Shown: positions 32,420 to 40,644 of the stretch, one piece after another
Layout: the number at the start of each line of letters is the position of its first letter
Numbering within the stretch: the first letter of the stretch is position 1
From: Acidimicrobiaceae bacterium
GTDB taxonomy: Bacteria; Actinomycetota; Acidimicrobiia; Acidimicrobiales; Palsa-688
Assembly (NCBI GenBank): GCA_003166025.1
Contig: PMWT01000086.1
Coordinates: forward strand, 1 to 40,644
Length of the DNA: 40,644 nucleotides
Direction: 5' to 3'
Translations under genes and position numbers: made by a program
Notes under the pieces: model-generated
Seen by the model: only the letters and a program-made list of their open reading frames with translations
The model's database searches: none
What the model was told of the DNA's origin: nothing

Positions 32420-32983
32420 CTACTTGGGGGCTACAAACTGGATGTCTATCTCGATGGCGATCTTTTTTCCAAGGGCAAGGCGGTCGACGCCGAGCGGCAT
32501 GTTGAAGTCGACGCCGAAATCGTCACGGTTTATCTCGGTACTCGCCGAGAAGCCGGCGTGGGTGCTGCCATCGCCCGGGAAGACCTGGACACCGTCAAAC
32601 TCCACGGCCAAACTGACCGGCTTGGCGATCCCGTTGATGGTCAGGTCGCCGTCGACCACGTACCCGTCGCCGTCCGGCGCGATGGAGCGGGAGCTGAAGA
32701 GCATCTGGGGGTGCTGCTCGATCGAGAAGAAGTCGGTCGAGCGGAGGTGTGCGTCCCGGTCGGGTTGATTGGTATCAACCGAGGACATCTCGATAACGGC
32801 CTGGACGCTCGACCCTTCCACGGAAGTACCCGCGTTGAAGCTGGCGGTGAACTTGTTGAAACGGCCACGCACGTTGGTGAGGCCGATATGGCGGACTTTG
32901 AAGTTCACACTGGAGTGGTTGGGGTCCACGTTCCAGGTGCCTGGGGAGAGAGGCAATCTGGCGTCGACGAGGTTTGCGGTCAT
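32420..32983 (-). CDS. YceI family protein
   Basis: A 187-residue lipocalin-like YceI protein, a family that binds polyisoprenoids such as octaprenyl phosphate or amphiphiles. Motifs are GTWNVDPNHSSVNFKVRHIG at the N-terminus, VRGRFNKFTASFN, DAHLRSTDFFSIEQHPQMLF, and DGDLTINGIAKPVSLAVEF. No signal peptide is seen, so it is the cytoplasmic type. ATG at 32983 is preceded by GGAGG with 5 bases spacing; the longer frame lies in the promoter region. It diverges from a MarR-type regulator, an arrangement that suggests the regulator controls it. Confidence 0.92.
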   Translation of the reverse strand: MTANLVDARLPLSPGTWNVDPNHSSVNFKVRHIGLTNVRGRFNKFTASFNAGTSVEGSSVQAVIEMSSVDTNQPDRDAHLRSTDFFSIEQHPQMLFSSRSIAPDGDGYVVDGDLTINGIAKPVSLAVEFDGVQVFPGDGSTHAGFSASTEINRDDFGVDFNMPLGVDRLALGKKIAIEIDIQFVAPK

Positions 32984-33051
32984 CGGTTCCTCCATGGGTA
33001 CGGAATGATGGTGCGGAATGGTGCTGTCGGTGAACGTTACCATCGATATAG

Positions 33052-33078
33052 TCACTCGCGTAATAATCACGTGAGTGA
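33052..33078. promoter_or_regulatory. Probable MarR operator between yceI and marR
   Basis: TCACTCGCG (33052-33060) and CGTGAGTGA (33070-33078) form an inverted repeat with 8 of 9 matching pairs and a 9-base AT-rich centre, which fits a dimeric winged-helix regulator. TATAGT at 33047-33052 could be the -10 box of marR. Confidence 0.6.
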
Positions 33079-33101
33079 GTGCAGCGGAGTATCATGCGGG
33101 G

Positions 33102-33587
33102 ATGGTGCCGGGTCGGACGTCGGTGGCGCCCCAACCGGGCGTGGTTGAGCTGGCTCCCGAGCGCGCCGCCGTGATGCATTCGGCCATGGTTTTTTCGGCC
33201 GCTTTCCAACGCCTGGTGAACCATGTGGGCACGGACGGCCTCAACTACCCGCGGCTGCGGCTGCTCGAGCTCCTACATTGCTGGGGCCCGCACATGATGC
33301 GCGAGCTGGCAGACGAGCTCGGCTTCAGCCCCCGCAACATGACGGCGGCGGTGGACGCTCTGGAGATCGACGGGCTGGTGCGCCGTACGGCCCACCCGAG
33401 CGATCGCCGGGCCACCCTGGTCGAGCTCACTAAGGATGGGTTCCAGGCGGCCGAGCAGGAGCTGGCACCCCGTCTGGATGCCATAAGCGACCTGTTCAAC
33501 GAATTGACCAAAGCCGAGCAGCGCCAGCTGGCCGGTCTGCTCGACCGATTGGCCGCCGCCCTGCGCCAGTCCCGCCCGCAGGGGTAG
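33102..33587 (+). CDS. MarR family transcriptional regulator
   Basis: A 161-residue winged-helix regulator. The core is YPRLRLLELLHCWGPHMMRE, then LADELGFSPRNMTAAVDALE (recognition helix), IDGLVRRTAHPSDRRATLVE with the wing DRRATLVELT, and a C-terminal dimerisation helix LTKAEQRQLAGLLDRL. ATG at 33102 was chosen; GTG at 33075 would overlap the operator-like repeat. It is divergent from the yceI gene and likely represses it and itself through the repeat at 33052-33078. The ligand is unknown. Confidence 0.9.
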   Translation: MVPGRTSVAPQPGVVELAPERAAVMHSAMVFSAAFQRLVNHVGTDGLNYPRLRLLELLHCWGPHMMRELADELGFSPRNMTAAVDALEIDGLVRRTAHPSDRRATLVELTKDGFQAAEQELAPRLDAISDLFNELTKAEQRQLAGLLDRLAAALRQSRPQG

Positions 33588-33906
33588 CGGCTACGGTCAC
33601 CAAGGTGTAACTACGGTCATGTATTGCCGCCAGCGACCGCGTAAAGCAGACCGTACCCGCAACCGAGCCTCCCGTACCCGCCGTACGTCCTGGCGCGCGC
33701 TCGTGACGGGGTTGACGCAGTTGACCGTGACGTCGCCCTGGCGTTAACGGCGAAGCTCAGGTCGAACTCCTTCGCCGTGAGCTCCTCGAGCGACTGTCTA
33801 CTACTGCGGGCGTTGTTGACCAACGACGATGCCCAGTTGCTTCGAAGGCGTAGGCTGCCCGCGGACGCGGGATGCCCCGCTGTCGACGATTGGGGGGAAT
33901 GAACCA
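33588..33906. other. Intergenic stretch with first copy of the 38-base repeat
   Basis: The first repeat copy lies at 33593-33630, 5 bases after the marR stop. A minus-strand frame near 33750 reads SLEELTAKEFDLSFAVNA, like the start of an OmpR-type DNA-binding domain, but it is too short to call. The promoter of the next gene should lie near 33850-33900. Confidence 0.4.
33593..33630 (+). repeat. 38-base imperfect direct repeat, copy 1
   Basis: ACGGTCAC, six variable bases, then a 24-base block beginning GTAACTACGGTCATGTATT. It matches copy 2 at 35749-35786 at 8 of 8 and 23 of 24 positions with identical spacing. Within the copy, the octamer TACGGTCA occurs twice, 20 bases apart. Confidence 0.9.
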
Positions 33907-34296
33907 ATGGCACATCCGAACGAAGAGCTTCTACGCCGAGCCTACGAAGCATTCGCCAAGGGGGACCTCGGCACTGTCATGTCGATCTTTGATGACGACA
34001 TAGTCTGGCACGAGCCCGGGCGCAACCCACTCTCGGGGGACTTCAAGGGCCACCAACAGGTCCAAGAACTGTTTGGCAGGATCTTCGAACTGTCCGGTGG
34101 GACCTTCAGTATTGAAATCCACGACATCCTCGCCAACGACGGGCACGCCGCCGTTATGGTCCAGGCCCGTGCTAAGCGGTCGGGCAAGTCGCTCGACGCC
34201 CTGGAATGTCATGTGTGGCACCTAAGCAATGGCAAGGCTACCGAGTTCTCGAACCTCACGTTCGACCTGTACGCGGCCGACGAGTTCTGGAGCTGA
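33907..34296 (+). CDS. SnoaL/NTF2-like protein
   Basis: A 129-residue protein with the NTF2-like cone fold used by ketosteroid isomerases and SnoaL cyclases. It shows LLRRAYEAFAKGDLGTVMSI, FDDDIVWHEPGRNPLSGDFK, GHQQVQELFGRIFELSGGTF, and HVWHLSNGKATEFSNL. The active-site pocket residues (Asp/His/Trp in VWHE) are typical, but the reaction cannot be predicted. ATG at 33907 follows GGGGG. It lies alone between the two repeat copies, so it may be cargo of an old element. Confidence 0.88.
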   Translation: MAHPNEELLRRAYEAFAKGDLGTVMSIFDDDIVWHEPGRNPLSGDFKGHQQVQELFGRIFELSGGTFSIEIHDILANDGHAAVMVQARAKRSGKSLDALECHVWHLSNGKATEFSNLTFDLYAADEFWS

Positions 34297-34508
34297 GCCT
34301 CCGATAGTTCGGGTGCATAACGGACGCCGGATGATAGGGCTCGGTTTCGACATTGAGACCGCCTCAACCCAGTAGGACGGCGCGCTCCAGAAGTGTCGCT
34401 CTGCGCTTCGATAGCCCGGCAGACTGGTTCCGGCGCCGGAGCGCGGAATAGGTATCGCAGGTCAGGTTCGCTAGCGCCTAGGACATTTGCAAAGCGCCAG
34501 AATGTTCA
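34297..34508. other. Intergenic region after the SnoaL-like gene
   Basis: About 210 bases between two convergent genes. I see no tRNA, strong hairpin or open frame of note. Confidence 0.4.
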
Positions 34509-35543
34509 TCAGGACCTGATCGCCGGTTGGCCCCGGTACGCCGGAGCTGTAACCAGGCGGAAGTAGCTGTCGCGCAGACCAGTACGCCGGTTGGCGAACC
34601 AGCTTGGCCAGCCGACCACGAGGCTGGGGAAAACCCTTCGCCAGGTCGGCCGACGCTTGCGGACAACCATAGGGACAGTAACTAGCGGCCTAGAACCTGC
34701 ATAGCGCTGCATGCGCTCGCGTCGGGTCTCCACGAGATCGGGCCGGGCGTCGTGGGCCAGCGCCTCGACCCGGTCACGATGTTGGGACAGCAACGAATAG
34801 CGCTGGTCGTCGTCAAGGTGCCGTCGGTCGGCAATGCGCCAGGCCGCCCTGTGCTCTAGGTGGGACAGCGCGTACCAGTCGCTCTGGCGCTTCAGGCGAC
34901 CTAGGGGCAGGTGCTCCTGGCGCCACGACAGCACAGACCATGCCGGCGGGTCGAGGTCCTCGACCGGCAACGCCGGTCGATCAGCGGTCCCGGCGGGGCA
35001 CAGAGGTGGCAAGGGGAGAGGGATAAGGCCCGGAGGCGCCCGCAGCGTCTCCAGAGCCACGGCGCGGACGCGGGCCGGTCCAATGTGCGCGTCGCGCAGG
35101 AGCTTGACCACCTCGGTATCGGCCTGGTCGATTACGGCAACGGCGAGGTGCCCGGCGGCGAACGGCTCCTGGCGGTCAGTGGCGAAGCGCGTGGCGGCCT
35201 GGACGGCCTGCGAGGCGAGGTAGCCCGTGCCACCGCCAAGATTGCTGGGCGGCTCCGCCCGCGGGTAAAGCCATCGCTCACGGGCTGGCTTCAGGATCGT
35301 TGCCAGGGGACCCTGGACCTCTGCCAGAGCGGCAAGCAGGTGCACGGGCTGGCATCTCTCGTTGCTCTCCGAAGCGATCGACAAGGCACGCCGCACCACG
35401 CGTTGACCCGGGCCGTCACGCCAGCCACGAGGCTCCACGCCCTCCAGGATGCCACCATCACTAGTGACCTCCCGAGCGGACCGGGCTGTAGCCCAAACGG
35501 TGGCCAGGGATGCCCCGACTTGGACCCGACCCGCACGTCCCAC
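34509..35543 (-). CDS. Clp N-domain (Clp_N) containing protein without ATPase domains
   Basis: A 344-residue protein. Residues about 45-185 resemble the double Clp-repeat of ClpA/C N-domains: GQRVVRRALSIASESNERCQ then PVHLLAALAEVQGPLATIL, and AVQAATRFATDRQEPFAAGH then LAVAVIDQADTEVVKLLRDA. No Walker motifs follow. The C-terminal half has QSDWYALSHLEHRAAWRIAD and ends in a very basic stretch (VVRKRRPTWRRVF). Stand-alone Clp_N proteins can act as adaptors or substrate-binding partners of ClpC; that is inference. GTG at 35543 has a poor ribosome-binding site, so the start is uncertain and the first 35 residues may not be real. Confidence 0.7.
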   Translation of the reverse strand: MGRAGRVQVGASLATVWATARSAREVTSDGGILEGVEPRGWRDGPGQRVVRRALSIASESNERCQPVHLLAALAEVQGPLATILKPARERWLYPRAEPPSNLGGGTGYLASQAVQAATRFATDRQEPFAAGHLAVAVIDQADTEVVKLLRDAHIGPARVRAVALETLRAPPGLIPLPLPPLCPAGTADRPALPVEDLDPPAWSVLSWRQEHLPLGRLKRQSDWYALSHLEHRAAWRIADRRHLDDDQRYSLLSQHRDRVEALAHDARPDLVETRRERMQRYAGSRPLVTVPMVVRKRRPTWRRVFPSLVVGWPSWFANRRTGLRDSYFRLVTAPAYRGQPAIRS

Positions 35544-35560
35544 TTATCGGGCGGCGGCGG

Positions 35561-35674
35561 GACCGTGACCGTGTTTACGGCCACCTCTTCGAGGGCGTCC
35601 AGGCGAAGCTCTCAGACCAGCTCGACGTCTCCGGGAAAAGACTGCCAATTCCCCCGCAATGGGCACGCTCGTAA
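35561..35674 (+). pseudogene. C-terminal remnant of a tyrosine-recombinase integrase
   Basis: The plus strand reads DRDRVYGHLFEGVQAKLSDQ then LDVSGKRLPIPPQWARS and a stop at 35672-35674. VYGHLFEG-x3-L-x3-L is the C-terminal catalytic-tyrosine region of phage-type integrases (usually GH-x-x-x-x-T-x-x-x-YGHLF). Just upstream another frame gives SHLSGGGTVTV, like the preceding helix. No other catalytic box is recognisable upstream, where the Clp_N gene lies on the other strand. The remnant points toward tRNA-Asn and the second 38-base repeat. Confidence 0.62.
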
Positions 35675-35748
35675 ATCTCCACGCGAGACGAGATTTGACA
35701 CAGACAGGACACGCGTGACACGCGTAGGACACGCGCCAGCGGCCTCCA

Positions 35749-35786
35749 ACGGTCACAGACGGGTAACTACGGTCATGTATTACCGC
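35749..35786 (+). repeat. 38-base imperfect direct repeat, copy 2
   Basis: Same structure as the copy at 33593-33630, with the six-base spacer AGACGG and one change in the 24-base block. It lies between the integrase remnant and tRNA-Asn, 44 bases from the tRNA 3' end. Just left of it, at about 35704-35738, GACACGCG recurs three times. Confidence 0.9.
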
Positions 35787-35830
35787 AGGTCAGAGCTACT
35801 TTCCACTCCCTGACCTGCCGCCCCTCAGCG

Positions 35831-35903
35831 CTCCGGGGGAGAGACTCGAACTCTCAACCTAGTGATTAACAGTCACCCGCTCTGCCGGTTGAGCTACCCC
35901 GGA
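35831..35903 (-). tRNA. tRNA-Asn (anticodon GUU)
   Basis: A 73-base cloverleaf on the minus strand: acceptor TCCGGGG/CCCCGGA, D-stem GCTC/GAGC, anticodon loop CTGTTAA with GTT, T-arm GAGAG TTCGAGT CTCTC, and discriminator G as expected for Asn. No CCA is encoded. Its 3' end faces the repeat-bounded region to the left. Confidence 0.95.
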
Positions 35904-35968
35904 AAACTGTCGGCCACGCTACCATCTCGGGACCGGCCCCTAGAGCGTCACCGTCGGGGAGCCTGCTG

Positions 35969-37303
35969 CTACTCGTCCAGGTAGTCCCGCAACTGCCCGC
36001 TGCGCAGAGGTTGGCGCAGCTTGGCCAAGCTCTTGGACTCAATTTGGCGGACCCGCTCACGGGTCACACCAAACGCCTTGCCAACTTCCTCCAGCGTCCT
36101 GGCCTGGCCGTCGTCGAGGCCGAACCGTAACCGGACAACCTTGCGCTCCCGTTCTGACAGGTCGGCCAGGACGCTGCGGACGGCCGCCGTCAGCATCGCC
36201 TGCGCCGCCGCCTCACTGGGAGCCAGCGCGGTGTCGTCTTCCAGGGTGTCCGACAAGTTGAAGGTGTCCTCTCCGAGAGGCTGTTCAAGCGAGACCGTGT
36301 CCTGGCTGATGCGGAGGATCTCGCGCACCCGGTCCGGCGTCATTTCGGCCCGCTTGGCCACCTCGTCGATGCTCGGCTCCCGCCCCGTCTCCTGCAGGAG
36401 GCTGCGCTGCGCCCGGACAACGGCGTTGATGTTGTCGACCATGTGGACTGGGATGCGTATGGTGCGGGCTTGGTCGGCGATGGCCCGGCTGATGGCCTGG
36501 CGGATCCACCAAGTGGCATAGGTCGAAAACTTGAAGCCTTTGGTGTAGTCGAACTTGTCGACCGCACGCATGAGGCCGAGGTTGCCCTCCTGGATCAGGT
36601 CGAGGAACGACATGCCCCGGTTGCGGTACCACTTGGCCACCGAGACCACCAGGCGCAGGTTGGCCTCGACCAGGACCTGGCGGGCCATGATGCCCTCGGC
36701 CCGGAGACGTTCGTCCGCCTCACGCTGCTTGTCAAGGGCGCGTTGGTGGGGGCCCCGGGGCCCTGACGGGTTCTGGCGCGCCCGCTGCTCGAGCTCCTCG
36801 AGGTGACGGGCAGCGGCTATGCCCCGCTCGACGCAGCGGGCCAAAGCGACCTCTTGCTCGCCCGAAAGGAGGCGCACCTTGCCGATCTCTTTCAAGTACG
36901 CCCGCACCGAGTCCGAGCTGCCCGGAGCGGCGGCACCGATCTCGAGCTGGAGGCCGGCCACCGATAGCCGCCGGCCGTTCCGGAAAGGCTCACGCGGCTT
37001 TTTGCGCAGCAGGCGGTAGCGCGCCAGCCCGTCCGGGCCGACCTGGTCGGTGCCGTCGGGGGCGACCTCCGCCACCAAGCTGACCAGGCCCTCGTCAGAG
37101 AGCAGTTCTTTCGGCTCCCGCCATTCGATGCCCTCTGCAGTGACCCGGCCAACCACCGCCGAGATCAGCTCAGTGCGCAGCTCGACGCCTTCGAGCACAG
37201 ACATCAGGTCGTGGGGAGCCAAGAAACCGCGTTCCCGGCCCAGCCTCAAAAGAGCCAGGAACTCAGGGGTCGCCTCCCCTGAGGCTGTGAAAGGTGCTCT
37301 CAC
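35969..37303 (-). CDS. rpoD: Primary RNA polymerase sigma factor (SigA/RpoD)
   Basis: A 444-residue housekeeping sigma factor. Region 1.1-like N-terminus (residues 10-65), region 1.2 [20 protein letters not shown], region 2 [20 protein letters not shown] and [20 protein letters not shown], region 3 [16 protein letters not shown] with [20 protein letters not shown], and region 4 [20 protein letters not shown]. Regions 2.4 and 4.2 are canonical, so promoters should resemble TTGACA/TATAAT types. The start is GTG at 37303. It follows dnaG by 22 bases as in the classical macromolecular-synthesis operon. Region 4 is the surface bound by WhiB7, whose likely gene is in this window. Confidence 0.97.
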   Translation of the reverse strand: MRAPFTASGEATPEFLALLRLGRERGFLAPHDLMSVLEGVELRTELISAVVGRVTAEGIEWREPKELLSDEGLVSLVAEVAPDGTDQVGPDGLARYRLLRKKPREPFRNGRRLSVAGLQLEIGAAAPGSSDSVRAYLKEIGKVRLLSGEQEVALARCVERGIAAARHLEELEQRARQNPSGPRGPHQRALDKQREADERLRAEGIMARQVLVEANLRLVVSVAKWYRNRGMSFLDLIQEGNLGLMRAVDKFDYTKGFKFSTYATWWIRQAISRAIADQARTIRIPVHMVDNINAVVRAQRSLLQETGREPSIDEVAKRAEMTPDRVREILRISQDTVSLEQPLGEDTFNLSDTLEDDTALAPSEAAAQAMLTAAVRSVLADLSERERKVVRLRFGLDDGQARTLEEVGKAFGVTRERVRQIESKSLAKLRQPLRSGQLRDYLDE

Positions 37304-37325
37304 GGTTCCTACAGAGCCTCTCGTT

Positions 37326-39209
37326 CTACAGAGCCTCTCTGTCGTCGGAAGACGGGCCCGCGGGGGTCATGTTAGGGCTTGCCAGTAACAAATCTGACAA
37401 TTGCCCTTCTGCCGCCTCCAAACGAGCCTCGTAGTCGGGCCCAGGCTCCACCGAGCGCAGCGCCTGCAAGCCGAGCTGGAACAGCGCCGTACGCTTGGCC
37501 AGCTCGGCGTGGCTCGAGGTCGGGGTACTGCTCCTGGCTTCCCTGCGCAGTTCCGCCAGGGCGCGAGCCGCCGCCTGTTCCACCAGCCGGCGGACGACGT
37601 CGTCGGCATCCTCTTTGCTGTCGACGACAGCCAGCTGACTCAGCAGGTCCGCCACCTCCGGCGACGCCGACTCGATGGCACCGTGGAGGGTCATCGCCCC
37701 CGCCAGCTCGGCAAACGTCGCCCGGGCCAGCTCCGAACTGAACAGGACGGGGTGGAGACGGCCCGCCACCTGGTCGGGCCGGTGGACGGCCAGGCGCAAA
37801 GCCTCCAGCTCGGGCCGGGGCAGCGGCGACCGGCTCTGAGGCCGGGCCTGTGACACTCCGGGGGCGGCGCCTGGAGCCGTACCAGAGCGGGGGGCGCCGG
37901 GGAGGGTGGCACCGGGGCGGACGGGAGCGGCGGGGACGGGGCGGGGCAGCGAGCGCAGCTGATCGGGGCTGAGCCGGCACCGGTCCGAGACCTGCATCAG
38001 GTATTGGTCCCGGACCAACGCGTCTGGGTGCTCAGCGATCAAGGCCAGGCTGGCCTCCGCCGCCCGAGCCCGGCCCTCCGGGTTACGCAGGTCAGCATGG
38101 GCGAAGAGACGCTCGAGCCGGAAGCCGAGGTAGGGCATGGCGCCCGAGACCGCCTCGCGCAGGCGCTCGGGATCGCTCTGGGCCAGGTCGGCGGGATCGG
38201 CGCCCGGTGGCAGGGCGACGACCGAGATCTCGGCGTCGAAGCGTCGCTCCCAGTCGTAGAAATGCTCGGCCGCCCCCTGGCCGGCGGGATCGGCGTCATA
38301 CGCCAGGACGATGCGGCGGGAAAAGCCGGTGAGCAGCTTGATATGACCCTCGGCCAGCGCCGTGCCACAGGTGGCTACGGCCTCGGTGACGCCGGCGCGC
38401 TGCAGGCCGATCACGTCGGTGTAACCCTCGCACACCACCACGCGGCCCTGTTCGACGACGGTGGATTTGGCCCAGTTGAGCCCGTACAGCACCCGGCTCT
38501 TGTCATATATGGGCGTGGCCTGGGTGTTCTTGTACTTGGGCCCGGTACCCCCGGGCAGCAGGCGCCCGCCCAGGCCCACCGGCCGGCCGGCGGCGTCAAA
38601 GATGGGGAACAGCACCCGGGCGCGGAACGAGTCGTTGAGGCGGTTCGCCTTGTTGCGGAACGCCAGGCCCACGGCCACCAGTAGCTCGCCCTGCACCCCG
38701 GCGCTGGCCACCAGGGCGTCCCACCCGTCGGGCGCCCAGCCCAGGCGGTACTTCTTCACCGTCTCGCTGTCGTAGCCCCGGCTGCGCAAGTACCGCCGGG
38801 CATCGGCCGCGTCGGGCGCGCCGACGAGGCGGGCGTGGTACCAGTTGACCGCTCGCTCCATGGCTTCGGTGAGCTCCGTGGACCGTTTGTGCGCCCCGCC
38901 GGCGTGGTCCTCGCCGTCGTAGCGCAGAGTTATGCCGGCCCGCGCCGCCAGCGTCTCAACGGCCGTGGCAAAGTCCAGGTGCTCGGTCTCGCGCAGGAAC
39001 GAAATAGCGTCGCCCCGCACCTGGCAGCCGAAGCAGTAGTAGACGCCCAGCTCCCCGTTTACCGAGAACGAGGCTGTGTTTTCACCGTGGAACGGGCACA
39101 GTCCGACCCACTGGGTGCCCACCCGGCGCAGGGCAACGCGTTCGGAGACGAGGGCCACGAGGTCGGTGGCCGACCTGACCCGTTCTACGTCCTCGGCAAC
39201 GATCCCCAC
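37326..39209 (-). CDS. dnaG: DNA primase
   Basis: A 627-residue primase that makes RNA primers at the replication fork. The CHC2 zinc finger has Cys38, His41, Cys59 and Cys62 ([28 protein letters not shown]). The catalytic core includes [34 protein letters not shown] and [20 protein letters not shown]. The TOPRIM domain shows [17 protein letters not shown] with the metal Glu and [14 protein letters not shown] with the Asp pair. A Pro/Arg-rich linker near residues 425-465 precedes the C-terminal helicase-interaction domain. It is followed 22 bases later by rpoD. Confidence 0.97.
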   Translation of the reverse strand: MGIVAEDVERVRSATDLVALVSERVALRRVGTQWVGLCPFHGENTASFSVNGELGVYYCFGCQVRGDAISFLRETEHLDFATAVETLAARAGITLRYDGEDHAGGAHKRSTELTEAMERAVNWYHARLVGAPDAADARRYLRSRGYDSETVKKYRLGWAPDGWDALVASAGVQGELLVAVGLAFRNKANRLNDSFRARVLFPIFDAAGRPVGLGGRLLPGGTGPKYKNTQATPIYDKSRVLYGLNWAKSTVVEQGRVVVCEGYTDVIGLQRAGVTEAVATCGTALAEGHIKLLTGFSRRIVLAYDADPAGQGAAEHFYDWERRFDAEISVVALPPGADPADLAQSDPERLREAVSGAMPYLGFRLERLFAHADLRNPEGRARAAEASLALIAEHPDALVRDQYLMQVSDRCRLSPDQLRSLPRPVPAAPVRPGATLPGAPRSGTAPGAAPGVSQARPQSRSPLPRPELEALRLAVHRPDQVAGRLHPVLFSSELARATFAELAGAMTLHGAIESASPEVADLLSQLAVVDSKEDADDVVRRLVEQAAARALAELRREARSSTPTSSHAELAKRTALFQLGLQALRSVEPGPDYEARLEAAEGQLSDLLLASPNMTPAGPSSDDREAL

Positions 39210-39258
39210 AGGCAGAGACTAAAGCGTGCCGGTGACCGGTCAGGGGCGAGGCCCGGCG

Positions 39259-40575
39259 CTACCAGGCCAGGCGCGACTGGACCACCTCGACCAGTCGGTC
39301 GATAGGCACCCGCTCTTGGGCCGTCGTGTCGCGCTCGCGCACGGTGACCGCCTTGTCCTCGAGAGACTCGAAATCGATCGTCACGCACAGCGGAGTACCG
39401 ATCTCGTCCTGGCGGCGGTAACGCCGGCCGATGGCGCGAGTCACGTCGTAGTCGCACATGGTGACCGGCTGCAGGAGCGCCAGGACCTCCTCTGACAGCG
39501 GCAGCAGAGTGTCCTTCTTCGACAGCGGCAGCACCGCCACCTGGTAGGGGGCGATGCGGGGGTGCAGACGAAGTACGGTGCGGGCCTCGCCGGCGACTTC
39601 GTCCGTGGTATAGGCGGCGATCAAAAATGCCATCATCGTGCGGGCTACCCCGGCGGCGGGCTCGATGACGTGAGGCACGTAACGTTCGCCGGTGGTCTGG
39701 TCGAAGTACTCGAGCACTTGCCCGCTCGCTTCTGCGTGCGCCTTCAGGTCGAAATCGGTGCGGTTGGCAATGCCCTCGAGTTCGCCCCATCCCCACGGGA
39801 AATCAAACTCGACGTCCGCCGTCCCGGCTGAATAATGGGAGAGCTCCTCGGCGCTGTGATGGCGCAGGCGCAACATCTCGCGCGGTATGCCAAAGCGCAG
39901 GTACCACTCGAAGCGCTCCTTGCACCAGTACTCGAACCAGCGGGGGGAGTCGGCGGGCGGCACGAAGTACTCGAGCTCCATCTGTTCGAACTCGCGAGTG
40001 CGGAACACGAAGTTGCCCGGGGTGATCTCGTTGCGGAACGACTTGCCGATCTGGGCCGTGCCGAAAGGTGGCCGGAGGTGCTCGGTCTGCACGACGTTGG
40101 CAAAATTCACGAAATGGCCCTGGGCCGTTTCCGGTCGTAGGTAGGCGACAGCACCATCGTCCTCCACGGGGCCCGCGAACGTCTTGAACATCAGGTTGAA
40201 CGGCCGCGCCTCGGTGATGTCCGTACTGGCGCAATTGAGGCATTTGAGCTTGCCGTCCTCGGTGGTCGGCAATTGGTCCGCCCGCCAACGCTGCTTGCAC
40301 GAGCGGCAGTCGACAAGGGGGTCAGTGAAGTTTTTCAAGTGCCCCGACGCTTCCCAGATTTTCGGGCTGGACAGGATGGCGGCGTCGAGGCCCACGACCT
40401 CCCGGCGCATCTGGACCATCGAGCGCCACCAGGCTTCCTTCACGTTGCGGGCCATGAGCACCCCGAGCGGCCCATAATCGTAGGTCGAGCGGAAACCACC
40501 ATAAATCTCGGCCGAGGGGAAAACGAAACCGCGTGCTTTGCACAAACGGACCAGTTCTTCCATGCTAACGGGCAT
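39259..40575 (-). CDS. glyS: Glycyl-tRNA synthetase, single-chain type
   Basis: A 438-residue class II synthetase that charges tRNA-Gly. It is the alpha2 type. Visible are FVFPSAEIYGGFRSTYDYGP, a zinc knuckle CRSCKQRW...CLNC, motif 1/2 region AYLRPETAQGHFVNFANV, IGKSFRNEITPGNFVFRTRE and FEQMELEYFV, then the HIEPAAGVART-like stretch (VIEPAAGVARTMMAFL), and a C-terminal anticodon-binding domain with PYQVAVLPLSKKD. ATG at 40575 (MPVSMEELV) is chosen because it gives the usual N-terminus; the longer frame to 40605 is unlikely. The ribosome-binding site is weak. Confidence 0.96.
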   Translation of the reverse strand: MPVSMEELVRLCKARGFVFPSAEIYGGFRSTYDYGPLGVLMARNVKEAWWRSMVQMRREVVGLDAAILSSPKIWEASGHLKNFTDPLVDCRSCKQRWRADQLPTTEDGKLKCLNCASTDITEARPFNLMFKTFAGPVEDDGAVAYLRPETAQGHFVNFANVVQTEHLRPPFGTAQIGKSFRNEITPGNFVFRTREFEQMELEYFVPPADSPRWFEYWCKERFEWYLRFGIPREMLRLRHHSAEELSHYSAGTADVEFDFPWGWGELEGIANRTDFDLKAHAEASGQVLEYFDQTTGERYVPHVIEPAAGVARTMMAFLIAAYTTDEVAGEARTVLRLHPRIAPYQVAVLPLSKKDTLLPLSEEVLALLQPVTMCDYDVTRAIGRRYRRQDEIGTPLCVTIDFESLEDKAVTVRERDTTAQERVPIDRLVEVVQSRLAW

Positions 40576-40644
40576 TGTGGAGAGGCTAGTGGGCCCGTGG
40601 CCCACCCCGGGCCAGGAGGCCTGGCGGCTGGACTCGTCGCTAGG

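Noticed and set aside
33617..33952. Short minus-strand similarity to an OmpR-type DNA-binding domain (ELTAKEFDL)
   Set aside because: Only about ten residues match; the recognition helix and wing are not seen, so it may be chance.
33593..35786. CRISPR array from the repeated sequences
   Set aside because: There are only two copies, 2.1 kb apart, with no regular spacers and no cas genes.
35831..35903. A duplicated tRNA-Asn 3' end as an attachment repeat
   Set aside because: I looked for the T-arm and acceptor sequence near 33590-33640 and elsewhere to the left and did not see it; the 38-base repeat is not tRNA sequence.

Overview
The window looks like chromosomal DNA of a high-GC actinomycete, most likely an uncultured member of the class Acidimicrobiia. 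The signs are a WhiB7-type WhiB protein with an AT-hook, an Lsr2-type nucleoid protein, a single-chain glycyl-tRNA synthetase next to dnaG and a SigA-type rpoD, frequent GTG starts, and operons whose genes overlap by 1 to 4 bases. The class-level placement is inference from gene content and style; no ribosomal RNA is present.

Layout, left to right. Positions 1-7400 hold a partial queG with a small Cys-rich partner, a stand-alone Lrp-type ligand-binding protein, a membrane protein, trpD, a glycerol-kinase-like gene and a three-gene cytochrome-oxidase assembly (ctaG) operon. A gene-poor stretch (6614-7420) may carry transposase debris. Positions 7421-10874 hold the proton-translocating transhydrogenase operon pntAA-pntAB-pntB and an lsr2 gene. 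Positions 11097-12836 hold tRNA-Val, a whiB7-like gene behind a leader ORF and intrinsic terminator, an unknown protein and a CAU tRNA. Positions 12930-15670 are a decayed accessory patch with integrase and excisionase remnants and small hypothetical genes.

The centre of the window (15671-27093, minus strand) is one tightly packed set of nine genes. First come six subunits of a hydrogenase-4/complex-I-like membrane complex (HyfC, E, F, G, I and B types). Then come two different MutS-like ATPases and a histidine phosphatase. The large subunit has lost both NiFe ligand motifs and the small subunit has lost all four ligands of its proximal FeS cluster. The ion-pumping subunits and one 4Fe-4S site remain. 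This fits the known class of energy-converting hydrogenase-related (Ehr) complexes. Its fusion into one transcription unit with a pair of MutS-like ATPases is, to my knowledge, not a described system and is the most interesting part of the window.

Positions 27234-32237 are a rearranged stretch: a frameshifted dynamin-like remnant, secreted proteins, a truncated LuxR-family ATPase, a seven-bladed Vgb-like propeller and an N-truncated acetyltransferase. Positions 32420-33587 hold a divergent YceI/MarR pair with a probable operator. Positions 33593-35786 are bounded by a 38-base imperfect direct repeat and end in a tyrosine-integrase C-terminal remnant beside tRNA-Asn, so they look like an old integrated element. 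Positions 35969-40575 hold the conserved macromolecular-synthesis block rpoD, dnaG, glyS.
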